Below the pieces are notes generated by a model. The model worked only from the letters and a program-made list of their open reading frames with translations, was not told the origin of the DNA and did no database searches. A program made the position numbers and the translations under genes. From Eledone cirrhosa (lineage: Eukaryota; Mollusca; Cephalopoda; Octopoda; Eledonidae): a stretch of DNA of 64,000 nucleotides. Shown in pieces: positions 24,258 through 34,601 of the stretch. Numbering within the stretch: the first letter of the stretch is position 1; the number at the start of each line of letters is the position of its first letter. The stretch lies in NCBI GenBank assembly GCA_964016885.1, contig OZ024743.1, positions 20,063,295 to 20,127,294 on the forward strand, in the 5' to 3' direction.

Positions 24258-24615
24258 ATATATATATATAGTTTTGCGAGGTAAAAATATGAATGTGTAA
24301 GTTTAAACAAATAAATAAATAAATAAACAGACTAAATAAAGATGGCGTAAGCATACAATGCAATGGGAGGAAACATAATAGCAACACTGACGATGTTGCA
24401 GATGTGCAACAAAAGAACTTTGATAGACTATATATAAGTGTTCGTGTCTATATTGTATCTGTATTTTTGACCGTTGATCAGTCAATGGCAACATTGAGGA
24501 CCGAATAAATTAAATTAACCGATATAAAAGACACAGAAACGAAAACCAATCAAACAGCGAGTGTGTTCTGTTATTAATTCTGGCAATATTTCACAAATAC
24601 GACCCTCCCCAAGTA

Positions 24616-24619
<4 letters not shown>
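24258..24619. other. No gene; short simple repeats
   Basis: A short (TA)n follows the LINE tail, then (AAAT)n near 24308-24327. Nothing else supported. Confidence 0.5.

Positions 24620-24703
<84 letters not shown>
24620..24703. repeat. (TA)n tract, 84 bp
   Basis: Pure TA. Confidence 0.97.
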
Positions 24704-24707
<4 letters not shown>

Positions 24708-25445
24708 CACATCTGATTTATACATTATAATCATAGTCATTATAGGTGTATTTCTCTTGCAGTGTATTGAGACAGCCTTTCAGCATGTATAAGCTTTAAA
24801 TATAGATAATAATAAAACCTGAAATGAAAATTATTAAGACTATTATTTATTCTAATTTTATAGAAATTGAAAGGTTACTCTTTTAAAATTAAAATAAAAA
24901 GAAACTATGCAGAATCACAATGCCCTAGAGATTAAAGCTGTTTTTCTTTTTGATTAAAAAAAAAAACATATGGTGAATTCATATATAGCCATTGGCATTG
25001 ACTGTGTCTTGTTAAAGAAAATAAAATGCCATGCCTCATTTACTAGACAACAATAAATACTAAATAATAGAAATAATAACTAACTGGAGAGGATTAAATA
25101 AGATTAAAGTGCTGAGGTTGAAACTTTTCTTAATTCAATGAAAGTACATAGAATTCCATATTGTCTGAACAAACATTAAAATTCAATGGAAAATTTAAAC
25201 TTCCTGTGGTGATTTTACATATTCATTTTTTAAAGATAATATTAAGATGCCATATGGTGGGACCAAGCCCAAAACTAAATGCATATGAAACAAAATTTGT
25301 AGCCAAACAGCCATGCTTGTACTTAAATATTAATAACTTTCAGAAAGAAAAATGTCTATACTTTGCAAAAATTCCCCATCAAAGACATCTTTTGTCAGAC
25401 ACTCCATCTTTCAATTTTCAAAAATGGACTGATTCATCAATCATT
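24704..25445. other. No recognisable feature
   Basis: A+T-rich. The two overlapping frames at 25161-25620 run into (ATC)n and are not credible genes. Confidence 0.5.
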
Positions 25446-25935
25446 CTCATTAACATCAATGCCATCATCAACATCATCATCATCATCTTCCTCAACATCA
25501 TCATCATCTTCACCACCAACATCATCATCATTCTCCCTATCAGTTTTGTCATCGTCATCATCATCATCATTTAACATGTTTTCTCTGCTAGGAATCATTG
25601 GTTGTGTTGTCACAGACTGAGTAGTTCTTCAAATGTGCTGGGGATTGTATCTTACTTACATATTTTTCCAAACTCTATTGATAAACTGGGTGTCTGACAT
25701 ATATCTAATGCTCTCCTGAGTGTATTTTATCATGTTCCCAAAACTAGGGAAGGTGTCTTGTCTTTGACACAGCTGAAGAGTTTTCCCAGTCCTTTATTTG
25801 GCAGGTTTTCTATGGCTGGATGTCCTTACTGTCACCAAACACTTCACAGAGTTTACTAGGTATGTTTATCATAGAGATTACAAACACTAGGTAGTTTGTC
25901 TTATCTATGACATAACTGAAAAGTCCTCCCAAATA
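25446..25935 (-). repeat. ATC-tailed dispersed repeat, copy 2
   Basis: An expanded (ATC)n-rich tail (25446-25572) is followed by tttaacatg, 'tctctgctagg', 'ggttttctatggctggatgt' and 'actgtcaccaa'. Same blocks as copies at 4523 and 27815. Tail at the left, so minus orientation. Confidence 0.65.
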
Positions 25936-26109
25936 AACATGTAATGTAATACAGTATCTAATTGCTCCTGAAGATACATAGATATGAAGAAACTAGAAAA
26001 CCCTACCACTTCATTCATGAAAGCAGCAATATTTTTGTTTCCCTATGTATCAACTCCCAAAATGTCATATCTAAATAAAGTATAAGAGAAAGCAATAAAA
26101 TAGGTACTC

Positions 26110-26290
26110 TGTATCTCTTTGTGTTATAAAAGATGACTAAAAGGTTTAGCAACCGCAAGGGCATCTAGCTGTAAAATATCTCAAAGCATCCCATACAACC
26201 ATGCCAGTAACAAAATGCAGAGGTAAAAACAATGATCATGATGAGGAGGATGATACTGCTGGTGGTGGTAGTGGTGGTGATATAACTGAT
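26110..26290 (+). repeat. Tail-type repeat fragment, plus strand
   Basis: Reads gcaaccgcaagggcatctag, 'ccatgccag' and ends in an interrupted gatgatgagg-type tail. This block order is the plus-strand version of the LINE/SINE 3' end seen elsewhere in the window. Confidence 0.45.
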
Positions 26291-27795
26291 GGCAATTATA
26301 TAATTTGTGAAAATTACATGATTTTAAACTTCAGTGTTCTGTTTGTCTTTCTTGCATTAATGTATTTAGCTATAGAATATTTGTTAATCATACTTCAAAA
26401 CAATGTGCAAAATACTAAAATCTATTTCTAGCCAAAAATCCTTTATTATAATACTGCATTCAATTCTTTTATACAAATGCCTATTCAATCAATCTAAAAA
26501 AAATTGTGATTTGAAAATGAGCATTACAATCTAGTGTTGTAGGATTAAACAGTTAAATAAAGACTCACGCAATTCTCCAGTAATGGTAAATTTTTACATC
26601 AAAACCTATGATTTACCACATCTAATTTTAGTCACTGCTAGCTACAATATATGCCTTTAAGAATCCTCATATCCTATATTTTCCAGAGTAAAAATTCATT
26701 AATAGAAAAAGTCCATTTGATAATTTTGGAAAATATCAAGATACTTGCCATTTCCTGTAATATACACAGAACTGAAAAATAAATGAGAGGAAACTCCATT
26801 AACAAATATTGTGCATAATATGTTATGTTAGAATAATGGATTCCAATTACTAGTGTTATGTTGTCCATTAATTATAACAAAACCAAACGAGGCATATCTG
26901 GTTGGTTGATAGAAACCTCATAAAATGTTATAAATTACCAAATCATAAGCTAGAGATGCTACATATGATAACCTTAATTCAATATTCACTTTATTGATTT
27001 TTAATATCTATTTACTTTATATTTTGCTGCCTTCCTACATCATTATTAATACCCATGAAGAAAGGTTTCAAATAACGACACTTGCTTTGAAAACTTTTTT
27101 TTCAAATTGTTTTGTTAGATTAATTTGTTTGGAGGTTTTTCTTGTTTGTTGATTTGGTTTGTTTTTGCAAGAAAATAATTAGTAAGGATATTTTAGATAA
27201 TCATCATATAATAGCAAGTAAAAATAAGTATACAGTATGCTTTTGTTGCCATAAAAAAATAATTTTTAAATAATGTTGTATATGCTCTGACAACCAGTAG
27301 TCTCTCCTCAATTGATTTCTACTAAAAATTAAAGGAAGCTATCACTCCAGCTTTCATTGCTTAAGTCTGTTACTCCAGAAATACACTCAAAATTATTTTA
27401 TCATTTTCATCCAAAAGAGTTTTTAAAAACGCAAAAAACAAATTTTCAATGTATCAGTGAAGCATAAATGGCTCCATTAGTCTAGACTGACCTCAAGAGT
27501 AAATTGTTCTAATCATCAACACAATCTATTACAAGTAATCTCTAGGGGTTCCACGTTTATCTTTGTATAATACACTCTTTCATATATTGTCCTATGCTAC
27601 CAAAACTAGCCACCTACATGCTTTTCATATGCTTTTGAAAAAATATATTTCCATTACAAGGAACAATAGATTATGCTTTCAAAAACATTTTTTGCTGGTG
27701 ACTCCATTTATAAAAGCACAATCAAAATTACTGTATCAAAATATGCTTGATGAGTTTTGTAACTAGTCCTTTCTAGCAGAGAAAACAGACATTAA
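26291..27795. other. No recognisable feature
   Basis: A+T-rich. Short open frames (26201-26431, 26674-26868 on minus, 27563-27766) lack any recognisable domain. Confidence 0.5.
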
Positions 27796-28115
27796 ATGAT
27801 GATGATTATGATCATCATCATCATTTAACATTCACTTTCTCTGCTAGCAAGAAATGGACGGCTCTGCATAGACCGAATATGTACAGAAGCTAATCTACTG
27901 ACCTCCCAGACAGGTTGGGGTCTGCATCTCATTTACATAATACAGTTCCTTGTTCTACTGAATGCATCAACACAAGGAAGGTTGTTTGGCAAGCTTTCTA
28001 TGGCTGGATACCCTTACTATCACCAACCAGTTTACAACAATATTGAGTGCATTTATCATATAGATCATCAAACACTAGGGAGGTTGTCATGTCCTTCAAA
28101 CAACTGAGGATAATG
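27796..28115 (-). repeat. ATC-tailed dispersed repeat, copy 3
   Basis: A tail at 27796-27825, then tttaacattcactttctctg, 'ctgctagcaag', 'tctactgaatgcat', 'tttctatggctgg' and 'ctatcaccaacc'. Same family as at 4523 and 25446. Confidence 0.65.
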
Positions 28116-29089
28116 ATGATGATCATGATGCAATCTGGATATGAAATACAATAATTAGAAACAATAATTAATACAACCAATTATTGCAAGAATGTTTCTT
28201 AAAATATCTTAAAACTTAAGACATATGTTCTATGGCCTCAGCCTATATACAATGGCTCCAATTGCTCAATGTAGCAGCCAAATCTACCAATATTGTATTG
28301 ATCCAAGTTTTAATTCCTTACAAATTCTTATAAAATCCTGCTCCCCAATGAAGATAGGTTGATCATGGCTCAAATGCTGATTAAATACTGATTAAATACA
28401 AACCAACACTATAGATCCAATATTTGTCTATCTAGTGTATTTCTTACATACCCTGTTTTATAAATCTCTTCAGGCAAAGCACACTAGTTACATTAACAAC
28501 AATAACAACACAAATGTCAATAAAATATATTGTATGTTTATTTGTGTTCTATCTATTCCATAACAGATGTGAATATAGCCACATGACAGCAAATAACTGT
28601 ATGTCTTACAGTTGAAGCTGATGCTTCAACTTCTAAAGACAGGATATCTTTCAATCTAAACTAAGAAGCGCGGGACTGTGTACGGTTTATAATTTTTTAT
28701 CCCATTAGTAAAATAAGTTGGATTACTTTGAATAAATAATGAATGAATATTACATAATTCATCTACTAAATTTCGTGGCTGTTGATTAAATATATTTTGT
28801 TTATTTAAAGATTCACTTCTTTAAAATTTCTGAAATGTCAACACTTCCAGTTGGCCATCGTTTAAATAAACATACTAATTTTCTGTCACTAATTTTCTCC
28901 TAATGCAGTTTATATATAATATCGTCTTTTTTAATGTATCATGGATTACGTTACTGATTAAATAAGACAGTGTAACGCAGTCTTCATTCAATTTCTATGT
29001 ATTATATATTGTCAATTCCGATTTTATTTGATGTATCATATCTACGTGTATATATACCTGCGTATAATATCAATATACACACTACACAT
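28116..29089. other. No recognisable feature
   Basis: A+T-rich. Nothing supported on either strand. Confidence 0.5.
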
Positions 29090-29129
29090 ACTAGCAGAAA
29101 ACTACCCGAAGGGTGGTTTTTCTGCTAGT
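29090..29129. repeat. Short perfect-type hairpin
   Basis: actagcagaaaactaccc and its complement surround a 3-nt GAA apex, with one bulged T and one G-T-type mismatch. Could be a foldback remnant. Confidence 0.8.
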
Positions 29130-29654
29130 TTATTTTAACATTCCAACCAAACATGCTCTGCTACAGGAAATTTAGTATCAATTTTAAATAACTTAATTAT
29201 ATTTGTTATATTTGTTGAATTGCACTCTATGTCTCCGTTTTCAAATTTATCATAATATAACATATTATAGGACCATTGGAAATGGAGGTGAGATATTGAA
29301 AATTGTATCAACGTTGCATCCTTCTTGTATCAACGTTGCATACAGCTCATATATCATTGATATGTGTCAGTGTGAACAATAGTTCAGGTATCCCATTTTT
29401 TAAATGTGTTCAATACAATGTAACTTTAATTCACATCAATTAGCAAAACAGCACAAACACCAATAACATCTCTTTCGCTTGTTTACAGATTTAACTTTCA
29501 TATTCTACACAGTAATATGACAAAAGATTTTATTGATTTTTTCCTGTCTATATCTCTTTCCCCAAGCTAAATTTGTGTTTGTGCTTCTGCAAATTCAGGT
29601 ATCTCAATCTCAGATTGTATTTTTAAAGTATTTTGCACATCTAAACCTAATTGC
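29130..29654 (-). other. Possible fragmented coding relic, minus strand
   Basis: The minus strand has short in-frame stretches such as NMLYYDKFENGDIECN (about 29220-29275) and ENEQLG-type readings near 29600-29650. It also has a 16-bp direct repeat, tgtatcaacgttgcat, near 29305 and 29325. No family recognised. Low support. Confidence 0.2.
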
Positions 29655-29981
29655 TCATTTGGATTCTACTGATGATGAATGCTCTACATATATAGAAGTA
29701 AAACACAAATAACATTTTGTGCATACCTCATAATAAACAAAATGTCTTCTGATAATATAAAGAAGTGCTACTAATAGTACACAGCATCTCAGTAGGTCAG
29801 GGTATTTTTGTGCAACAGTAGAAGATAGAGAAAAAAATACAACTGTTGCTTGACTTTCTTTAGCATATAACCATGAGATATCCTTTTTAGTGTGAGCATC
29901 ATTGATCATTTCTACAATATTGGAAACACTTTTCAACTCACCTTTTCCATGTAAATCATGTAATACCCATAAGATGTTCAC
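29655..29981 (-). CDS. Unrecognised 108-codon open frame, possible exon or TE relic
   Basis: An open frame with ordinary amino-acid composition, unlike the simple-sequence frames elsewhere: HDLHGKGELKSVSNIVEMIN, WLYAKESQATVVFF, then a hydrophobic stretch LLRCCVLLVALLYI and a Cys-containing end. I recognise no domain. Upstream of the Met the frame closes within about ten codons, and no clear acceptor site defines it. It could be a single exon, a decayed transposon gene or chance. Confidence 0.25.
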   Translation of the reverse strand: MNILWVLHDLHGKGELKSVSNIVEMINDAHTKKDISWLYAKESQATVVFFSLSSTVAQKYPDLLRCCVLLVALLYIIRRHFVYYEVCTKCYLCFTSIYVEHSSSVESK

Positions 29982-30325
29982 TTTATATAGTCTTCTTTAA
30001 TTTCTTTGTATTGGCAGTTATATTTTGCACAGCACCAATCTCTGCAAGCTGACACATAAGTCTCAACAATAAACAAATAAACATTTTGATGTTGGTGGAC
30101 AGAATTGTGAGTGAATTGTTGGTTATGAAAGAAATTTATCAATAACAGATCAATTCTGCAACAAGTTTCGACTGTTATAAAAGTATTTCAAACCTAAAAT
30201 AATTTCTGGAACAGTTTTATCATTTAAGGGTAGCATACATCATTATCAATCACTTCAAAATATTTTGATCAAGATGAAAACTCTTTTCATACTACAATAA
30301 TGGGATCCTGAGGCCTCTTTCAATA

Positions 30326-30664
30326 TTAACCCTTTAGCATTTAAACCAGCCATATCAAGCCAGAATTTACTCACCTCTTTCTGTTCAAACCAACAGTAAC
30401 AGCTGCTCATACTTATGTTAAGGTATTGTTCTGAAAATAAATAATATTAAAATCTCATAGATTCAATATTATGTGAGATAATTATGTGAGGCAAGCCTTT
30501 AGTGTGAAAATATAATTGTTTCTACTTTAGGCACAAGGCCAGCAATTACCCAGTGCATTACTGGTACTTTATTTTATCGACCCCGTAAGGATGAAAGGCA
30601 AAGTCAACCTTTAGTGTGAAAATATAATAGTAAATATAGAGTAATGTAAATGCTAAAGTGTTAA
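30326..30664. mobile_element. TTAA-flanked MITE, copy 3, with nested SINE
   Basis: TTAA at 30326-30329 and 30661-30664. Terminal inverted repeats CCCTTTAGCATTTA and TAAATGCTAAAGTG are nearly perfect. The interior matches copies 1, 2 and 4 once the 91-bp SINE at 30517-30607 and its target duplication are removed. Best-preserved ends of the family. Confidence 0.9.
30496..30628 (-). mobile_element. 5'-truncated SINE with 21-bp target duplication
   Basis: The SINE 3' part (30517-30607, minus strand) reads from tgtttctactttaggcac to 'ggcaaagtcaa'. It is flanked by perfect 21-bp direct repeats at 30496-30516 and 30608-30628. The tRNA-like head is missing, so this copy cannot be transcribed from its own promoter. 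Confidence 0.93.
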
Positions 30665-30671
30665 GCAGGTT

Positions 30672-30860
30672 AAGGCTTGATTGATTGGCAGAATTGGTAG
30701 AATGCCCATAAAATTACCATTAGAGTTTGTTAACTATTTATCTTCTGAGTTCAAATCCTGCCAATGTCAACTTTGCCTTTCATCCTTCCAAGGTAAACAA
30801 AATACAGTACCAATCATGTACCCTTTACCAAAATTTGCCAGCCTTATGTTTCTATTAGAA
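30672..30860 (+). mobile_element. tRNA-derived SINE
   Basis: A head with gattggcagaattggtagaa, a B-box-like 'gagttcaaatcctg' at about 30747, 'tcaactttgcctttcatcct' and 'tttgccagcctta'. Decayed, with no clear target duplication. It lies 8 bp from the MITE end. Confidence 0.75.
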
Positions 30861-31799
30861 ACTAATACTAAACAGTTTCGTTATAAATGTAGATAAGTGT
30901 AAACATAATAGCTGCGACAGTTAGATAATTTAGCATCATATTATCTTTGATAGGATTTAAACAGTTTCATGTCATGTTTTCTTTGTATCACCATTGAAGA
31001 ATCATATCTGAAAGTATAAAAGTTTCATTTCATCAATTGTGAATTAGTCTATGTAATATAAGATATATTTCTTTCTCATAGGCCACTGGATTCTGAAAAT
31101 ATGGATTCTGAAAATATGCCTGTAAGGAGGAAGTGTAGGAGAGGCACACCATCATCAATAAGATCATGGGCTGTGATGAAAGAAGTATGACAAACCAAGC
31201 AAATAATTAATATTCCCACTGTAGTGGTAATAACCTAAACATAATCTCTACCGGACTCACGTTAAAACGGTAATGAACAAGATATAGATGAAGAAGATAA
31301 AATACTAAAAGTAGACAACCAACTAAAAGTAGATAATATTGCAGCTTTGTAGTTACCTGTATTTATGATTCATTGTTAATGGCATCCCTTATAGTTGTTG
31401 TTTACTTTTGTCTTTAATAAAAAAAAAAAGCAGATTTTTTTGTGATGACACAAGCATGTGATGAACCCAACATTTCGTTGGGTAAATGAACAAAGTCAAA
31501 ACCCTTCACAGTTGAGGAAATTATTGATGATATTATTCTATGGGTGGAGGTGAGCAAGAATTTCAACAAGTAACTCTTATGCAAAGAGCAAGAGTGATTC
31601 AGCCAATGAAATTTGTGAAAGTGTTGTGGAAAATAGCAATTCAGGTGGACAAATTTGGTGTGGCCCTCTCTCAGCTAATACAGCTAATACTGATCACAGC
31701 TAATCTAGATAAAGGGTTGGTAGATATATTCACTGTGCCTTGTGTTGATTCAATCCATTAGCTTGCTTGCCATAATTACTTTTGAGCTGTGTATGTAAC
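30861..31799. other. No confirmed feature
   Basis: The 73-codon frame at 31540 has coding-like composition (QRARVIQPMKFVKVLW) but no recognised family. The region adjoins an antisense LINE relic and may be part of an old element. Confidence 0.35.
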
Positions 31800-32570
31800 T
31801 ATTTAAGTTTTTGTTCAGGAGCCCAGATCTGAGAGGGTTAATGATTTTTGTCACTTCTGTGTCAGGAAGATGATTGTTTTATTTGAAGGCTTCTTCCACT
31901 TGTCAACAGTCAGGAGATATCAGTTCTATTTATTGCTGATAACCAGTAGAAGATTGTGTCAAAATATTCTGCCCATCTCTCAAAAATATGCTTGCTATCT
32001 GTGAAATGTGTTGATGTCAGCACTTACAAGAAGATTGATGACCATAAACAGCTTTCAATGAGTCAGAGAACCACTTCCAGTTATATTTATTTGCATAATG
32101 CTGAGTTTATTTAGCTTTTTTTGTATTTTGGTAAGTCCAGGGTTTTTGCATAAACCCTGATATTTTCTGTATATTCTACCATTCCTATGAATACTGCTTT
32201 CTGTAATAAATTAGTTGAATCACAGAAATAAGCATGTGTAATAAGTTAGTTGGATCATACTGACAGGCATCAAATATCCTGCCTTCTTCCTTGAGAAATT
32301 CTTGTACCCTGTCATTATTTTTGTCAAACCAATCTTGGTGTTTTATGACTGTTGGACCCATGTGTTTGAGTGATGTGCTGTGCTGCACAGCTTGTCTCTC
32401 TGGTTTAACTATTCTACCTTAATACTTGTTTCACCAAACTGTAGGTTGGGTAACTTAGTGTTCAGATAATTTGTGAAGGTATTCTTATTCTGTAGTTTTC
32501 TTTTCGATTTTATGATCATGGTAAGTACCAAAGAAGGTCTCTAATATTGTGTCACACACACATAATCTGA
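31800..32570 (-). pseudogene. RTE-like LINE ORF2 relic, antisense
   Basis: The minus strand reads HMGPTVIKHQDWFDKNNDRV (about 32290-32350) and ERWAEYFDTIFYW (about 31944-31992). These match the linker between endonuclease and RT of RTE-type elements often mis-annotated in invertebrates as craniofacial-development-protein-2-like. No RT core remains. It has several stops. Confidence 0.75.
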
Positions 32571-33087
32571 GACCTAGTATCGATTGCAGTAGAGAGGAAA
32601 GATAGAAAGTGATATAGCTTTAGTAAATGATACAGCCAGAATGTTTAGAGCTACAGTTTTCAGACAACATATAAAAGAGATATTTAAAAATTCATGGTGG
32701 AATCGTAAATAGACATGTAGATCTATACTGTATTAGAATAACTGAATCATTTTTCTTTTCTTATTTATTCGTATCAACACATTCAGTCGTAACCTTCTGG
32801 GAAACAGCAGTATTTTATTATTCAATATATTTTGTCATGAAACAAAATATATGAACAAAATATATCTTACTATCACAATTTTTTATTTCACACCTCAAAA
32901 TTTCCTTGTATTTCATGGAGAAATTTGAGGATATGTTAAAGAGTATCAAGTCTAATAAACTAAATTATGCTCAAATTGGTTCATTAATTCATTTATTAAT
33001 TATTATAGACAATTGTGTTTTCATATCCATCTTTTTTAGTCATAATGCTAATGTTTAATGGAATAATTATTTTCGTCTATATCACTT
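32571..33087. other. No recognisable feature
   Basis: A+T-rich, ending in (TA)n at 33088-33103. Confidence 0.5.
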
Positions 33088-33103
33088 TATATATATATAT
33101 ATA

Positions 33104-33230
33104 GGAGAAAGTATGACCCCGACGGCAGAGCTCAAGCCGTTTCGACAGCTATTTCTGGACTAAAGTGATTTTAGTTCAGAAATAGCCATCAAAACGGCTT
33201 GAGCTCTGCCGTTGGGGTCATACTTTCTCC
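33104..33230. repeat. Palindrome, arms 61 bp, 5-bp loop
   Basis: 33104-33164 and 33170-33230 are reverse complements with about five mismatches (for example gaccccgacggcagagctca against its complement). It sits directly against (TA)n on the left and is relatively G+C-rich. No coding. Confidence 0.92.
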
Positions 33231-33303
33231 CATTACCCACTCTACTACCCTAAGTATTGAGTACTCTGGTGCGTTATGGTCCATCGTTACCACAAGTCCT
33301 TTG

Positions 33304-33304
<1 letters not shown>

Positions 33305-33363
<59 letters not shown>
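33305..33363. repeat. (TA)n tract
   Basis: Pure TA, about 59 bp, abutting the foldback element. Confidence 0.97.
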
Positions 33364-33366
<3 letters not shown>

Positions 33367-34152
33367 AGAGCTAGTGAAAATATTTCCTATTTTCAAAAAT
33401 ACACAGTGACTGATCGGCCTGATTTGCATATTAGCAGACTAGCTGATCAGTCAGATCTGCATATTAGCAGATCCACTGATCAGCCAGATTTGCATATCAG
33501 CAGGCTGGCCAGTCAGTTTCCTGTATACAAGCGATAAATGGCCGGCTTTGCCAAATTCAAATAAAAAAGAAAATTTCGCTCTACATGGCTGAATACAATA
33601 AATGTAATCGGAGTTTTTCGAATATTAATAATAACATTCGATTCGTTTGCAATTATGCAAACAAGCCTCAATTTTATAGCCATGTCAGTAGAATGAACAC
33701 TTCATTCTTGCTCTTATGTTGGCATGCGAACAGAACTGCATTTCTTTTTTATTTGAATTTGGCAAAGCCGGCCATTTATCGCTCGTATACAGGAAATTGA
33801 CTGGCCAGTCTGCTGATATGCAAATCTGGTTGATCAGTGGATCTGCTAATATGCAGATCTGACTGATCAGCTAGTCTGCTAATATGCAAATCAGACCGAT
33901 CAGTCACTGTGTATTTTTGAAAATAGCATATATTTTCACTAGCTCTGACAGTTTGGCAGGTGAACAGTGAGCTGTGCTGATGAAGGATGATACACAGAAA
34001 CATTAGTGTCTGCATGTCTGTTAGCATGCCATCATAAGAGCAAGAATGAAGTGTTCATTCTACTGACATGGCTATAAAATTGAGGCTTGTTTGCATAATT
34101 GCAAACGAATCAAATGTTATTATTAATATTTGAAAAACTCAGATTACATTTA
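33364..34152. repeat. Foldback element, copy 2, with inverted interior
   Basis: Order: tandem-repeat block A (33364-33540), linker, leader and arm B (33574-33735), A in reverse (33744-33950), spacer C in reverse (33951-34010), arm B in reverse (to 34152). A pairs with its reverse over about 205 bp, and B with its reverse over about 135 bp. Relative to copy 1 the segment between the B arms is inverted while the leader is not. (TA)n flanks both ends. The repeat-peptide open frames across it (DLHISR repeats) are artefacts. Confidence 0.9.
33410..33510 (+). repeat. 33-bp imperfect tandem repeats, 3 copies
   Basis: The unit resembles ctgatcngncngatttgcat followed by attagcag. It contains ATTTGCAT, the POU-type octamer, in two of three units. 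Copies in reverse lie at about 33800-33905, and in element copy 1 at about 285-378. Confidence 0.85.
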
Positions 34153-34601
34153 TATATATATATATATATACATATATATACATATATATATATATACATA
34201 CACACACATACATACATTACACTGTGTAACAACAATTTTTTTTTCTCTGTTCCTGGCTTGTAATCACTTTTTTTGTGTTGTTTAGGTCCCAAATAAATAA
34301 AAAAAAGTGCTATTAAACAGTTAAAAGTTTGAGTTTGTAAAAATTCTAAGCTCTTCACTAGAATTATTTGTATACTGGATTTTATGTTGTATGTAAGTTT
34401 AATTTGCTTATGTTAAATGATTTTTTTTATGTATGTTTCAGGTTAAATTAAAATTATAAAATAAAGAGTAATACCTAAAGAAAATTATAAAAGTGCAATA
34501 AAGTATGAAATTGTTAAAAAGTGGATTAAAGAGATTTATTGATACTGGATTTTCGCACCCTTACTAAAGGGTAAGTTTTGTTTTAAACATTCGTCTCCAG
34601 G
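34153..34601. other. (TA)n-rich start, otherwise nothing recognised
   Basis: TA/CATA tracts to about 34216, then A+T-rich DNA. It ends in a pyrimidine-containing stretch and ctccag just before the ATG at 34602, which resembles a splice acceptor. Confidence 0.45.

Noticed and set aside
29090..29129. A bacterial-type terminator
   Set aside because: Genomic context is eukaryotic, with no upstream gene on the appropriate strand.
33410..33905. CRISPR-like regularly spaced repeats
   Set aside because: The 33-bp units are adjacent, imperfect and without unique spacers, inside a eukaryotic foldback element.
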